NCBI RefSeq assembly: GCF_007362955.1
Contig: NZ_CP041696.1
Location: 3,534,001 to 3,598,000 of the forward strand
Reading direction: 5' to 3'
Length of the DNA: 64,000 nucleotides
DNA from: Lysinibacillus fusiformis
GTDB taxonomy: Bacteria > Bacillota > Bacilli > Bacillales_A > Planococcaceae
Position numbers and translations under genes: made by a program. The notes under the pieces are model-generated. The model saw nothing but the letters and a program-made list of their open reading frames with translations. It ran no database searches and was not told the origin of the DNA. Of the stretch, positions 9,565-17,501 are shown piece by piece (the stretch's first letter is position 1; each line of letters begins with the position of its first letter).

Positions 9565-9777
9565 ATGGGTCCGTTAGCACATATGCCTGCACTCGATATA
9601 ATGTGGGTATCATTTTATTGTATCGGCTTTATGATTATTTCAGTCGGTTTAATTTATTTAGGTCGAAATAAGATTTCAAATGGTTTTTTACGTATAATCA
9701 TCAATTTAATCGCATACATACTGTTTGGACTTGGTACGTTTTTAATGGTACTGATTGTTGCCACATGGCCAGCCTAA
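9565..9777 (+). CDS. yphE: Small two-helix membrane protein YphE (DUF2768)
   Basis: A 70-residue protein with two membrane segments (about residues 11-30 and 42-66) separated by a short basic loop (GRNKISNGFLR). Size and position between gpsA and the yphF lipoprotein match B. subtilis YphE. AAAGGTGG at 9549-9556 supports the ATG. Function is unknown; the neighbours suggest a sporulation-associated locus. Confidence 0.8.
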   Translation: MGPLAHMPALDIMWVSFYCIGFMIISVGLIYLGRNKISNGFLRIIINLIAYILFGLGTFLMVLIVATWPA

Positions 9778-9798
9778 AAACAAGGAGGAGTAAATGAC

Positions 9799-10578
9799 AT
9801 GAAAAAACTAAGTGCCTTTCTTTTGATGGCGATAGCAGCAGTACTACTAGTTGGCTGTGCTTTTCCGGAAGATCAAAAAGTAGCTAACAAAGTACCTGAT
9901 GTTGACCAACTCGCAGCGGTGCAACGTGCTGTCAATGAGTTTCGTGAAGCAACTGGTGGCCTTGTTCCAATCAAAAACCGTGATATGGACACAGATATTT
10001 ATATAAAATATCTAATCGATTTTGAAAAGCTTATTCCAAAATATATTGCCCAAACACCAGCGAATGCTTATGAAAAAGGTGGCATCTATCAATATATTAT
10101 TTGGGATCCTGAGAATACGGCCGAAGTAAAATTAGTAGATTTAAACTCCGCAGAGCGCATGCGCGAGTTGAATATTCGTAAAATCGGCTTGAAATATATG
10201 CCGATAAAGGACTCAATTTCCGATAATGTGTATCAAATTAACTTTGAAAAATTAGGCTATAAATCAGAAGTAACCGTGAAAAGTCCCTATTCAGGTGTTG
10301 AATTACCAATTTTTATGACTGGTGATGGCGAAATGCATGTTGACTATTCAATTGATTTAAATCAATTATTAAAAGAAGACAAGCCTGAAGTGAAACCAGG
10401 TGATGATATTCGGCAGTTACTTGTCGATAAATATCCGGTAGTACCTGCCTATTCTGTGCCGTATACGGTGAATGAAAATGGCGAGCCAACGTTTATGATG
10501 GAAGCTTATAAAGCTGACAGGCAAAAAGCGCAAGAAGAGACAGAGGCGACACCAGAAAAAGATACTGAATCAAATTAA
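9799..10578 (+). CDS. yphF: Lipoprotein YphF
   Basis: A type II signal peptide with lipobox LVGC (lipidated Cys about residue 20) is followed by a 240-residue soluble domain without a motif I recognise. The C-terminus is rich in Glu, Lys and Thr. It sits 21 bp after yphE with an AAGGAGG, so the two are probably cotranscribed. It matches B. subtilis YphF by position and architecture; function is unknown. Confidence 0.82.
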   Translation: MKKLSAFLLMAIAAVLLVGCAFPEDQKVANKVPDVDQLAAVQRAVNEFREATGGLVPIKNRDMDTDIYIKYLIDFEKLIPKYIAQTPANAYEKGGIYQYIIWDPENTAEVKLVDLNSAERMRELNIRKIGLKYMPIKDSISDNVYQINFEKLGYKSEVTVKSPYSGVELPIFMTGDGEMHVDYSIDLNQLLKEDKPEVKPGDDIRQLLVDKYPVVPAYSVPYTVNENGEPTFMMEAYKADRQKAQEETEATPEKDTESN

Positions 10579-10584
10579 TTTTTC

Positions 10585-10616
10585 AGCTCCTTACACAAAT
10601 TGTAGGGAGCTTTTTC
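10585..10616 (+). terminator. Rho-independent terminator after yphF
   Basis: AGCTCC-T-TACA and TGTA-GGGAGCT arms followed by TTTTT. Confidence 0.8.
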
Positions 10617-10673
10617 ATATTTATTTGCCTGCTCGCATATAGTGAAAAAGCGTAGATAAAGGAGGCAGAAACC

Positions 10674-12152
10674 TTGAGTGAAGCAGTATTTAAAGAAATT
10701 GCAGAGCGCACAAATGGCGATGTTTATATTGGTGTTGTCGGTCCAGTACGTGTAGGTAAATCAACATTTGTAAAAAAAGTAATGGAAGCGGTAGTGTTAC
10801 CGAATATTGTGGATCATACAGAAAGAATGCGAGCACAGGACGAGCTGCCACAAAGCTCGCCAGGCCCAGTCATCATGACTGCTGAGCCGAAGTTTGTGCC
10901 TGCCCAAGCAACACGGATTGCGGTCGGCGAAGATGAAATGTCATTCCAAATTCGTTTAGCAGACTGCGTCGGTTATGTCATTGATGGTACAAAGGGTTAT
11001 GAGGATGAGAACGGCCCAAAATTTGTGCATACACCTTGGCACACAGAGCCAATTCCTTTCCAAGAAGCAGCAAAAATTGGAACAGATAAAGTAATTCGCG
11101 ATCATGCCAATATTGGTATTGTCGTGACAACAGACGGTACGGTAAATGGTATTGCGCGTCATGCCGCAGAAAAGGCGGAAGAGGAAATAGTAGCGCAGTT
11201 AAAGGATATTGGTAAGCCATTTGTCATCGTGTTAAACTGCCAAATGCCAGCACGGGAAGAAACTGTACAGCTGCGTAACGAATTATTTGAGCGTTATAAT
11301 GTTCCAGTGATTGCGATATCAATCGATCAAATGCGTGCATCAGATATTCAGTATATTTTGCAAGAGGCACTTTTCGAATTTCCGATACGTACAATTGAAG
11401 TAGAGAAACCAGATTGGTTAGATGTATTAGATGCAACGCATCCATTAAATGTGGCCCTTATTGATTCGATGGAAGAAGTACTGTCATCTGTGATGAAGAT
11501 TCGAGATGTACAACAGGCTTCAGATGCTTTTAAAGCCATCGATTTTATTGATCAAAGTGAAGTGGTGCATGTGGATTCGGGAATAGGTACAGCGGTAATT
11601 CGAGTTTCATTGCAAGGTGAACTGTATAAGGCAGTTTGCAATGAATGGCTAGATGAGCCGATTGAGACGAAGCGAGATTGGTTGCTATTTATAAAAGAAG
11701 CAGCAGAGGCGAAAGAAGCTCAAAAACGCTTTAAAGAAGCCATTAACGAGGCAGATGCGAGTGGTTATGGCGTAACATTGCCGATGATGCAGGAATTCGA
11801 ACCAACAGCACCAGAATTGATAAAACAAAATAATTTCTACGGCGTGCGTATGAAGGCAAAAGCACCATCCTATCATATTATTCGGGTTGATATGGAATCG
11901 GAATTTGCACCGCTTATTGGCTCAGAGTTCCATAGTCAACAGTTACTTAAGGACTTAAATCATGCTTATTTACATGATCGTGATGCCCTATGGCAAACAC
12001 AGCTTTTTGGTACTCCGCTGCATGAAGTGTTAAAAGAAGGAATTCGTTATAAAATGAATGCTGTGCCACCTACAGCTAAAAAACGCATGCGTCAAACAAT
12101 TGAACGTATGGTAAATGAAGGTGAAAGAGGTTTAGTGACATTTATTTTATAG
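10674..12152 (+). CDS. spoIVA: Stage IV sporulation protein A, coat basement ATPase
   Basis: SpoIVA is a cytoskeletal ATPase that polymerises on the outer forespore membrane (anchored by SpoVM) and forms the base of the spore coat. The P-loop GPVRVGKS is at residues 23-30, within a TRAFAC-like ATPase domain, followed by a middle domain and a C-terminal domain ending in GLVTFIL. Its 492 residues match B. subtilis exactly in scale. TTG at 10674 follows AAAGGAGG at normal spacing. Confidence 0.97.
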   Translation: MSEAVFKEIAERTNGDVYIGVVGPVRVGKSTFVKKVMEAVVLPNIVDHTERMRAQDELPQSSPGPVIMTAEPKFVPAQATRIAVGEDEMSFQIRLADCVGYVIDGTKGYEDENGPKFVHTPWHTEPIPFQEAAKIGTDKVIRDHANIGIVVTTDGTVNGIARHAAEKAEEEIVAQLKDIGKPFVIVLNCQMPAREETVQLRNELFERYNVPVIAISIDQMRASDIQYILQEALFEFPIRTIEVEKPDWLDVLDATHPLNVALIDSMEEVLSSVMKIRDVQQASDAFKAIDFIDQSEVVHVDSGIGTAVIRVSLQGELYKAVCNEWLDEPIETKRDWLLFIKEAAEAKEAQKRFKEAINEADASGYGVTLPMMQEFEPTAPELIKQNNFYGVRMKAKAPSYHIIRVDMESEFAPLIGSEFHSQQLLKDLNHAYLHDRDALWQTQLFGTPLHEVLKEGIRYKMNAVPPTAKKRMRQTIERMVNEGERGLVTFIL

Positions 12153-12188
12153 TGAAAAAAAGGAAAATAAAGCGCAAAAAAATATCCT

Positions 12189-12226
12189 AGGGCTTTTCGT
12201 TTTTATGCGAAAAGTCCTTTTATTTT
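12189..12226 (+). terminator. Rho-independent terminator after spoIVA
   Basis: AGGGCTTTTCG / CGAAAAGTCCTTTT stem followed by a T-rich stretch. Confidence 0.85.
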
Positions 12227-12351
12227 CGTTTTTTGGGTGAAAAACTGAGTTTTTGGTTATAATCATGGATGAATACAGTTGCGTAGCGGTTTTCTATGTG
12301 TTACTCTTTTTACAGAATTGATTCATGACCCTTTGAGAGGAGGTGAATGGT

Positions 12352-12624
12352 GTGAATAAAACAGAATTAGTAAACTCTGTTGCTGAAGCTGCAGGTCTTT
12401 CAAAAAAAGACGCTTCTAAAGCAGTTGAAGCTGTATTTGATACAATTCAAGATGCTCTTGCAAAGGGTGACAAAGTACAATTAATCGGTTTTGGTAACTT
12501 TGAAGTACGTGAACGTGCGGCTCGTAAAGGTCGTAACCCACAAACAGGTAAAGAAATCGAAATTGCTGCTAGCAAGGTACCTGCTTTTAAACCAGGTAAA
12601 GCGCTTAAAGATGCTGTAAAATAA
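12352..12624 (+). CDS. hbs: DNA-binding protein HU (HBsu)
   Basis: Histone-like dimeric protein that bends and compacts DNA. The sequence starts [20 protein letters not shown] and contains the beta-arm signature [20 protein letters not shown]. The GTG at 12352 gives the family-standard 90 residues; AGGAGG at 12338-12343 lies 8 bases upstream. An earlier in-frame GTG at 12343 overlaps that site. TATAAT at 12258-12263 may be one of its promoters. Confidence 0.97.
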   Translation: MNKTELVNSVAEAAGLSKKDASKAVEAVFDTIQDALAKGDKVQLIGFGNFEVRERAARKGRNPQTGKEIEIAASKVPAFKPGKALKDAVK

Positions 12625-12644
12625 TACACGTCTAGTAGTTACAT

Positions 12645-12686
12645 AGAGCAGTCTTCATGTAAACGAACATGAAGACTGCTCTTTTT
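12645..12686 (+). terminator. Rho-independent terminator after hbs
   Basis: AGAGCAGTCTTCATGT and ACATGAAGACTGCTCT form a perfect 16-bp stem followed by TTTTT. Confidence 0.95.
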
Positions 12687-12864
12687 GATGAGTAGATGTA
12701 TACATAGCGAGCTGTACGTAAACTTTAACTTCTTTCAGCAAATATTTTTTGTACCGAAAGCGTAGCGACAGATCAGAAGTCTCCCACCTCTATAGTTGTT
12801 GAGATGAATGCGGGTTTAAGTTACTTTTCAGCGGGTGTCTAAACACCTGCTGAAAGAAGTTAAA

Positions 12865-13020
12865 GCCTCGGGCGGATGTCACGGAATCGGAAGGAGTGAA
12901 TTTAGGATGTTCGCCTAAGTTCGTCGCATCCATGCGACAACGGCTAACTGATCTGCATCGCGCAGGCCTAAGCAAAATGCCGAATCCGGACGCAATTATT
13001 CCGAGGCATAATTGATTAAG
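12865..13020 (+). repeat. Leader repeat family, copy 2 (upstream of folE)
   Basis: About 155 bp that align with 33690-33895. Shared blocks are AAGCCTC-GGCG, TCACGGA, AGGAGT, GTCGCATCC-TGCGA, CGGCT, GCCTAAGC, TCGGACGCAATTAT or CCGGACGCAATTAT, CGAGGC and TAA-TGATT. Preceding it, 12735-12865 holds complementary CTTTAACTTCTTTCAGC / GCTGAAAGAAGTTAAAG arms (12722-12738 and 12851-12867) enclosing a smaller CAGCGGGTGT/ACACCTGCTG hairpin. The whole 500-bp hbs-folE gap has no convincing gene. Confidence 0.65.
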
Positions 13021-13131
13021 ATATGTTGATTTTGTAGTGAATCAGGTAAGTCATTTTGCGCTTACCTATTGGATATGCTACGATGCAAAGAGAAATGTGT
13101 GATGTTTTGATACGCAGGAGGGTTTTTACGG

Positions 13132-13701
13132 ATGTCGAATGTTGATTTATTGAAAATAGAAGAAGCAGTTAAGATGATTTTAGAAGCGGTTGGTGAGGAT
13201 GTAAACCGTGAAGGGCTACTTGATACGCCAAAGCGTGTTGCAAAAATGTACGCAGAAATGTTTAGTGGCTTACATGAGGATGCAAAGGATTATTTTAAAA
13301 CAGTTTTCCATGAGGATCATGAGGAATTAGTACTTGTAAAAGACATTCCGTTTTATTCAATGTGCGAACATCATCTGGTGCCGTTTTATGGAAAAGCACA
13401 TGTAGCTTACATACCAAACGATGGCATTGTAGCGGGGCTTAGTAAGTTAGGTCGCGCAGTAGAGACAATAGCCCGTCGTCCGCAGCTACAGGAGCGTATT
13501 ACATCATCTGTGGCAGATACGATTATGGAAATGCTATCACCAAAGGGCGTTTATGTAGTCATCGAAGCTGAACATATGTGTATGACTATGCGAGGGCTTA
13601 AAAAGCCAGGTTCGAAAACAGTGACTTCTGTGGCGCGTGGAATTTACCAAGAAGATGAAGTGAAACGAAGAGAAGTCTTGTCATTTATTCAAATGTCTTA
13701 A
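13132..13701 (+). CDS. folE: GTP cyclohydrolase I (FolE/MtrA)
   Basis: Converts GTP to 7,8-dihydroneopterin triphosphate, the first step of folate synthesis. The zinc site is visible as CEHH (Cys78, His81) and Cys150 in [18 protein letters not shown] and RPQLQERIT are family motifs. At 189 residues it is full length. mtrB follows 63 bp later, giving the mtrAB order of B. subtilis. Confidence 0.97.
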   Translation: MSNVDLLKIEEAVKMILEAVGEDVNREGLLDTPKRVAKMYAEMFSGLHEDAKDYFKTVFHEDHEELVLVKDIPFYSMCEHHLVPFYGKAHVAYIPNDGIVAGLSKLGRAVETIARRPQLQERITSSVADTIMEMLSPKGVYVVIEAEHMCMTMRGLKKPGSKTVTSVARGIYQEDEVKRREVLSFIQMS

Positions 13702-13764
13702 ATTGCATGTCTAATTGTGTTATGATGTACTAAGAATTTGTCGGATTTAAGGAGTGTACAGAGT

Positions 13765-13983
13765 ATGGCGCAAGATTATATAGTTATACAGGCAGAAGAA
13801 GATGGCGTGCATGTGATTGGCTTAACACGTGGAACGGATACAAAATTCCATCATTCTGAAAAATTAGATGCGGGTGAAGTAATGATTGCTCAATTTACAG
13901 AGCATACATCTGCTATGAAGATTCGTGGCAAAGCACAAATCCATACAGCACATGGTGTCATCCATAGTGAAGGGAAAAAGTAA
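13765..13983 (+). CDS. mtrB: Trp RNA-binding attenuation protein TRAP
   Basis: TRAP forms an 11-mer ring that binds tryptophan and wraps GAG/UAG-repeat RNA to control trp genes. The RNA-contacting residues are conserved: Lys of SEKLD, and Lys and Arg of AMKIRG. The [16 protein letters not shown] block is nearly identical to B. subtilis. ATG 13765 follows AAGGAG at 13749-13754 and gives 72 residues. The trp operon normally controlled by it is missing from the aro supraoperon in this window. Confidence 0.95.
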   Translation: MAQDYIVIQAEEDGVHVIGLTRGTDTKFHHSEKLDAGEVMIAQFTEHTSAMKIRGKAQIHTAHGVIHSEGKK

Positions 13984-13989
13984 CGTAGC

Positions 13990-14225
13990 ATTGTAAAGAT
14001 ACCTTTCATCCATGGAATCAAACGCACAATGTGCGTGTAAACATTGCAGTCGTGCATGGATTTCAATGGCTGATTAGGTGGGGCCCGCAGGCGGAGGTCA
14101 CACATACAATACAACAAAAAGTAAAAAACTAGTATGTGTTCTTTCATCCGGATTTACGGGCAGTTGGATTTCCTACCATTTTTTCTCAGCATCTCTGTGG
14201 TGGGCGTCCTACTGCCCGTTAATAC
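13990..14225 (+). other. Intergenic region with several inverted repeats, possible structured RNA
   Basis: The 355-bp mtrB-hepS gap holds stacked complementary arms: CACATAC (14101) with GTATGTG (14132), and ACGGGCAGT-T-GGA (14156) with TCC-T-ACTGCCCGT (14208-14219), which encloses CCTACCA / TGGTGGG. The centre is GC-rich (GTGGGGCCCGCAGGCGGAGG) against an AT-rich background. No frame looks like a gene. Confidence 0.35.
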
Positions 14226-14242
14226 TGGTAAGCAAAAACTTT

Positions 14243-14271
14243 TTATTCCGAATCGTTGCTTATGCTATAAT
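14243..14271 (+). promoter_or_regulatory. Probable promoter of hepS-menG-hepT
   Basis: TATAAT at 14266-14271 has the extended TGC just ahead. The -35 position 17 bp upstream (TTATTC) is poor. It lies about 70 bp before hepS. Confidence 0.55.
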
Positions 14272-14339
14272 GACTCAGTAAGCAAGCGTTATATCATGAA
14301 ACTGATTAACGTATTCGAAAGTGAAATGGAGTAAGGTCT

Positions 14340-15107
14340 ATGAATGCAACATACATTCAAAATTCAATTGCACAGTTAAAAACAGAGATTTTCATGGATG
14401 TTCGTCATAGAACTTTGCAAAAATACACAGGGGTGCCTGTGCTCGATGAAAATCAATTGTTTTACTTGTTAGTTCCCTTTTTGAATGGTGAAGAGTGGCA
14501 ACAAGAGCAAAGAGAAGCTGCAATTACTGTTGGAATTGTGTACGCGGCCCTAGCGGCTCACGATCATATAAAAGAATTAGATGCCACTTCAAAAGAACAG
14601 CAGCTAACCGTATTGGCTGGGGACTTTTATAGTGGTCGTTATTATGAGATTTTGGCAATGTCGGGAAATGTCGCATTGATACGAAATTTGTCACAAGGTA
14701 TTGTGTCGCGTTGCGAGCACCAAATTAAAGTGTATGAGGCTGAAAAGCGTACGGTCGAGCAATGGTTTTCTTCAATAAGCAATATTGAATCAGGTTTAAT
14801 CGCACAGTTTTTTAAGCTCTACGCATTTAATGCATATGTACCGATTATAGAAAAGAGCTTATTAATTTTACGCTTGGAAAGAGAATGGCTTTCTTACCAA
14901 CGTGGACAGGTATCCTTAATGAGTAAAGTGCTTGAACAAAGTGCGAAACAGGCAGGCGCGACCTACAACAGCGTTATGCAAGACAAAATTGTGCGCTTAA
15001 AAACAGAGTTGTTGCAGTTTTTAGACCAAGCATCATTTTTACAAAGTGATGTGAAACAAGCTCTACAAGCGCGCGTAGAGGCATCCATCGCCTCTACTAA
15101 CGGATAA
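14340..15107 (+). CDS. hepS: Heptaprenyl diphosphate synthase component 1
   Basis: Small subunit (HepS/HepT1, 255 residues) of the two-component enzyme that makes the C35 side chain of menaquinone-7. The subunit lacks the DDxxD motif itself and binds substrate together with HepT. The recognisable parts are the N-terminal helical domain and [12 protein letters not shown]. It is the first gene of the hepS-menG-hepT operon, 14 bp before menG. Confidence 0.9.
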   Translation: MNATYIQNSIAQLKTEIFMDVRHRTLQKYTGVPVLDENQLFYLLVPFLNGEEWQQEQREAAITVGIVYAALAAHDHIKELDATSKEQQLTVLAGDFYSGRYYEILAMSGNVALIRNLSQGIVSRCEHQIKVYEAEKRTVEQWFSSISNIESGLIAQFFKLYAFNAYVPIIEKSLLILRLEREWLSYQRGQVSLMSKVLEQSAKQAGATYNSVMQDKIVRLKTELLQFLDQASFLQSDVKQALQARVEASIASTNG

Positions 15108-15121
15108 GAGGGGTTTTAAAA

Positions 15122-15826
15122 ATGGCTAAATCGAAAGAAGAGCACGTACACGAAGTATTTGAAAGCATTTCGGAAAGCTATGACAAAATGAATGGTGTTA
15201 TCAGCTTCCAGATGCATGTCGGCTGGCGCAATGATACGATGAAGCGTATGGCCGTAAAACCTGGATCGAAAGCTTTAGATGTTTGTTGTGGTACGGCAGA
15301 TTGGACAATCGCCTTAGCAGAGGCAGTTGGAGAACAAGGTGAAGTAAAGGGTTTAGATTTCAGTAAAAACATGTTGAAAGTCGGAGAACAAAAAGTAATA
15401 CCATATCCGCAAATTGAACTTATACAAGGTAATGCAATGGAATTACCGTTCCCGGACGACACATTTGATTATGTGACGATTGGTTTTGGGCTTCGTAATG
15501 TACCAGATTATTTACAAGTGTTAAAAGAAATGCATCGTGTCGTAAAGCCAGGTGGAGTGGTTGTTTGTTTAGAGACATCGCAATCTGAAATCCCAGGTTA
15601 TCGACAACTATTCCGATTTTACTTTAAATATATTATGCCGTTATTCGGTAAGATGTTTGCGAAAAGTTATAAAGAATATTCTTGGTTACAGGAATCCGCA
15701 AATGATTTTCCAGGCATGAAGAAATTAGCGGTAATGTTTGGACAGGCAGGTTTAGAAAAAGTAACGTACAAAGCATACAGTGGTGGCGCTGCGGCAATGC
15801 ATATGGGCTTTAAAAAAGTACGTTAA
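15122..15826 (+). CDS. menG: Demethylmenaquinone methyltransferase
   Basis: Last step of menaquinone synthesis: SAM-dependent methylation of demethylmenaquinone. The SAM-binding motif is [11 protein letters not shown] (residues about 55-65), and the UbiE/MenG signatures [17 protein letters not shown] and [20 protein letters not shown] are present. At 234 residues it is full length. It lies between the two heptaprenyl synthase subunits, as in B. subtilis. Confidence 0.96.
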   Translation: MAKSKEEHVHEVFESISESYDKMNGVISFQMHVGWRNDTMKRMAVKPGSKALDVCCGTADWTIALAEAVGEQGEVKGLDFSKNMLKVGEQKVIPYPQIELIQGNAMELPFPDDTFDYVTIGFGLRNVPDYLQVLKEMHRVVKPGGVVVCLETSQSEIPGYRQLFRFYFKYIMPLFGKMFAKSYKEYSWLQESANDFPGMKKLAVMFGQAGLEKVTYKAYSGGAAAMHMGFKKVR

Positions 15827-15845
15827 TGGGGGAAGGTTTTCACGC

Positions 15846-16820
15846 GTGGAAAAGATGAAGTTAAAACTACTCTATTCCGATTTGAAATCAGATATAGAAA
15901 TCATCGAACGAGAATTAGAAACAGCGGTGAACTCGTCTTCACATTTGATTAATGATGCTTCTCTCCATTTATTACAAGCTGGTGGCAAACGGATACGACC
16001 AATTTTTGTGTTGCTTGGCGCGAAATTTGGCGATTATAATATCGAAAAGATGAAAGATGTGGCTGTGCCTCTAGAGCTCATTCACATGGCGTCACTAGTG
16101 CATGATGATGTGATTGATGATTCCGATATGCGAAGAGGACGTCCAACTGTCAAATCGCAATGGAATAACAGAGTAGCGATGTACACGGGCGATTTTATTT
16201 TTGCTCGTGCACTTGAATATATTACGAAGCTCGAAGACCCACTTGTGCACCAAATTTTGGCGCGTACGATGGTGGAAATTTGTAACGGTGAAGTCATTCA
16301 AATTGAAGATAAATTTAGATTGGATCAGGGCTTAAAGGATTATTTCAGACGTATAAAACGAAAAACGGCTTTGCTGATTTCTTCGAGTTGTGAGCTTGGT
16401 GCAGTGGCAGCAGGCGTTGATCCAAAAACGGTGAGCCATTTAAAACGCTTTGGCTATTTTGTGGGCATGAGCTTCCAAATTATTGACGATGTTTTAGATA
16501 TCATGGCAACAGATAAAGAATTAGGGAAGCCTGCAGGTAGTGATTTATTGCAAGGAAACATTACATTGCCAATTTTATTGTTAAAAGATGATCCACAGAT
16601 GCAACCCTATTTAGCGAAAGTGTTTGCAGGTACGTTAACGGAGCCTGAACGTCAAAAAATGTTGCGTTATGTGCGTAAATCTGATGCAATTGCGCAAGCT
16701 AATAAAATGAGCGATAAATATTTGAAAAAAGCATTACAAGAAATAGATGCATTACCAAAACATCCCGTAAAGAAAAAGTTACGAGACATCGCTTTATTCA
16801 TGGGTAAGCGTAAATTCTAG
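15846..16820 (+). CDS. hepT: Heptaprenyl diphosphate synthase component 2
   Basis: Catalytic large subunit (HepT) of the C35 prenyl transferase. The first aspartate-rich motif DDVIDD is at about residues 87-92 and the second, DDVLD, about 124 residues further. The GTG at 15846 is chosen because GGGGGAAGG at 15828-15836 lies about 9 bases before it; ATG 15855 is an alternative. 324 residues. It ends the operon, and ndk follows. Confidence 0.95.
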   Translation: MEKMKLKLLYSDLKSDIEIIERELETAVNSSSHLINDASLHLLQAGGKRIRPIFVLLGAKFGDYNIEKMKDVAVPLELIHMASLVHDDVIDDSDMRRGRPTVKSQWNNRVAMYTGDFIFARALEYITKLEDPLVHQILARTMVEICNGEVIQIEDKFRLDQGLKDYFRRIKRKTALLISSSCELGAVAAGVDPKTVSHLKRFGYFVGMSFQIIDDVLDIMATDKELGKPAGSDLLQGNITLPILLLKDDPQMQPYLAKVFAGTLTEPERQKMLRYVRKSDAIAQANKMSDKYLKKALQEIDALPKHPVKKKLRDIALFMGKRKF

Positions 16821-16906
16821 CTTTTTGTTGTACAAATGCTCATTTTTTGTTAATATTTATCGGTAGGTGTAAAACCTGTTAGACGAATTTAAGGAGTGTT
16901 TTAAAC

Positions 16907-17323
16907 ATGGCAATCGAACAAACTTTTTTAATGGTTAAGCCAGATGGCGTAAACCGTCAAGTAGTAGGTGACATCGTTGATCGTTTTGAACGTCGCGGTT
17001 TTGTAATGAAAGGCGCTAAATTAATGGTAATTCCACAAGAATTAGCAGAGAAACACTATGCTGAGCATTCTGAACGCCCATTCTTCGGTGAATTAGTAGA
17101 ATTCATCACTTCTGGCCCAGTGTTCGCTATGGTATGGGAAGGCGAAAACGTTATCAAACTTGCTCGTACGATGATGGGAGCAACTAAACCAGAAGAATCT
17201 AACCCAGGTACAATCCGTGGTGACTATGCAACAACTGTATCTCACAACATCATCCACGGTTCTGACTCTCTTGCTTCTGCAGAGCGTGAAATCGGCTTAT
17301 TCTTCGGTGAAGATTTAGTTTAA
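16907..17323 (+). CDS. ndk: Nucleoside diphosphate kinase
   Basis: Transfers the gamma-phosphate of ATP to other NDPs through a phospho-histidine. The active-site block is NIIHGSDS (His117), and the N-terminus [10 protein letters not shown] is typical. The protein has 138 residues and stops at FFGEDLV, about ten residues short of the usual 148-149 because the C-terminal tail is absent. A strong AAGGAG precedes the ATG. Confidence 0.97.
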   Translation: MAIEQTFLMVKPDGVNRQVVGDIVDRFERRGFVMKGAKLMVIPQELAEKHYAEHSERPFFGELVEFITSGPVFAMVWEGENVIKLARTMMGATKPEESNPGTIRGDYATTVSHNIIHGSDSLASAEREIGLFFGEDLV

Positions 17324-17349
17324 TTATAACGAAAACTATTAATAAAATT

Positions 17350-17382
17350 GGAAGCTGTCTAAAATTGGGCAGCTTCTTTTTT
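17350..17382 (+). terminator. Rho-independent terminator after ndk
   Basis: GAAGCTG / CAGCTTC arms and a T run. It isolates ndk from the acyl-CoA cluster. Confidence 0.8.
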
Positions 17383-17433
17383 GTGCTGTTAAATGGCTTG
17401 TCTTACTTCATACAGTGACATCAATTTTTGTTA

Positions 17434-17462
17434 TTGTTAGAAAATTTAGTTTATTGTACAAT
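17434..17462 (+). promoter_or_regulatory. Promoter of the acyl-CoA synthetase/thiolase operon
   Basis: TTGTTA (17434-17439), a 17-bp spacer and TACAAT (17457-17462). The -10 lies in the spacer of the 15-bp inverted repeat at 17441-17486. Confidence 0.65.
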
Positions 17463-17486
17463 GATTACTGGAATAAACTAAATTTT
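17441..17486. promoter_or_regulatory. Perfect 15-bp inverted repeat, candidate operator
   Basis: AAAATTTAGTTTATT (17441-17455) and its exact reverse complement AATAAACTAAATTTT (17472-17486) flank a 16-bp spacer. The left arm occupies the promoter spacer region and the right arm lies in the early transcript, up against the ribosome binding site of the first gene. This suits a repressor operator, or an RNA hairpin that masks the ribosome site. Confidence 0.7.
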
Positions 17487-17501
17487 AGAAGGTGGGATAT
17501 C

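Noticed and set aside
12645-13131. Folate or preQ1-type riboswitch ahead of folE
   Set aside because: No known riboswitch core was recognised; the structure seen belongs to the dispersed leader repeat and has no clear expression platform here.
14078-14334. Two overlapping 66-67 codon frames before hepS
   Set aside because: They run through the inverted repeats and the hepS promoter and have no proper ribosome site or family features.
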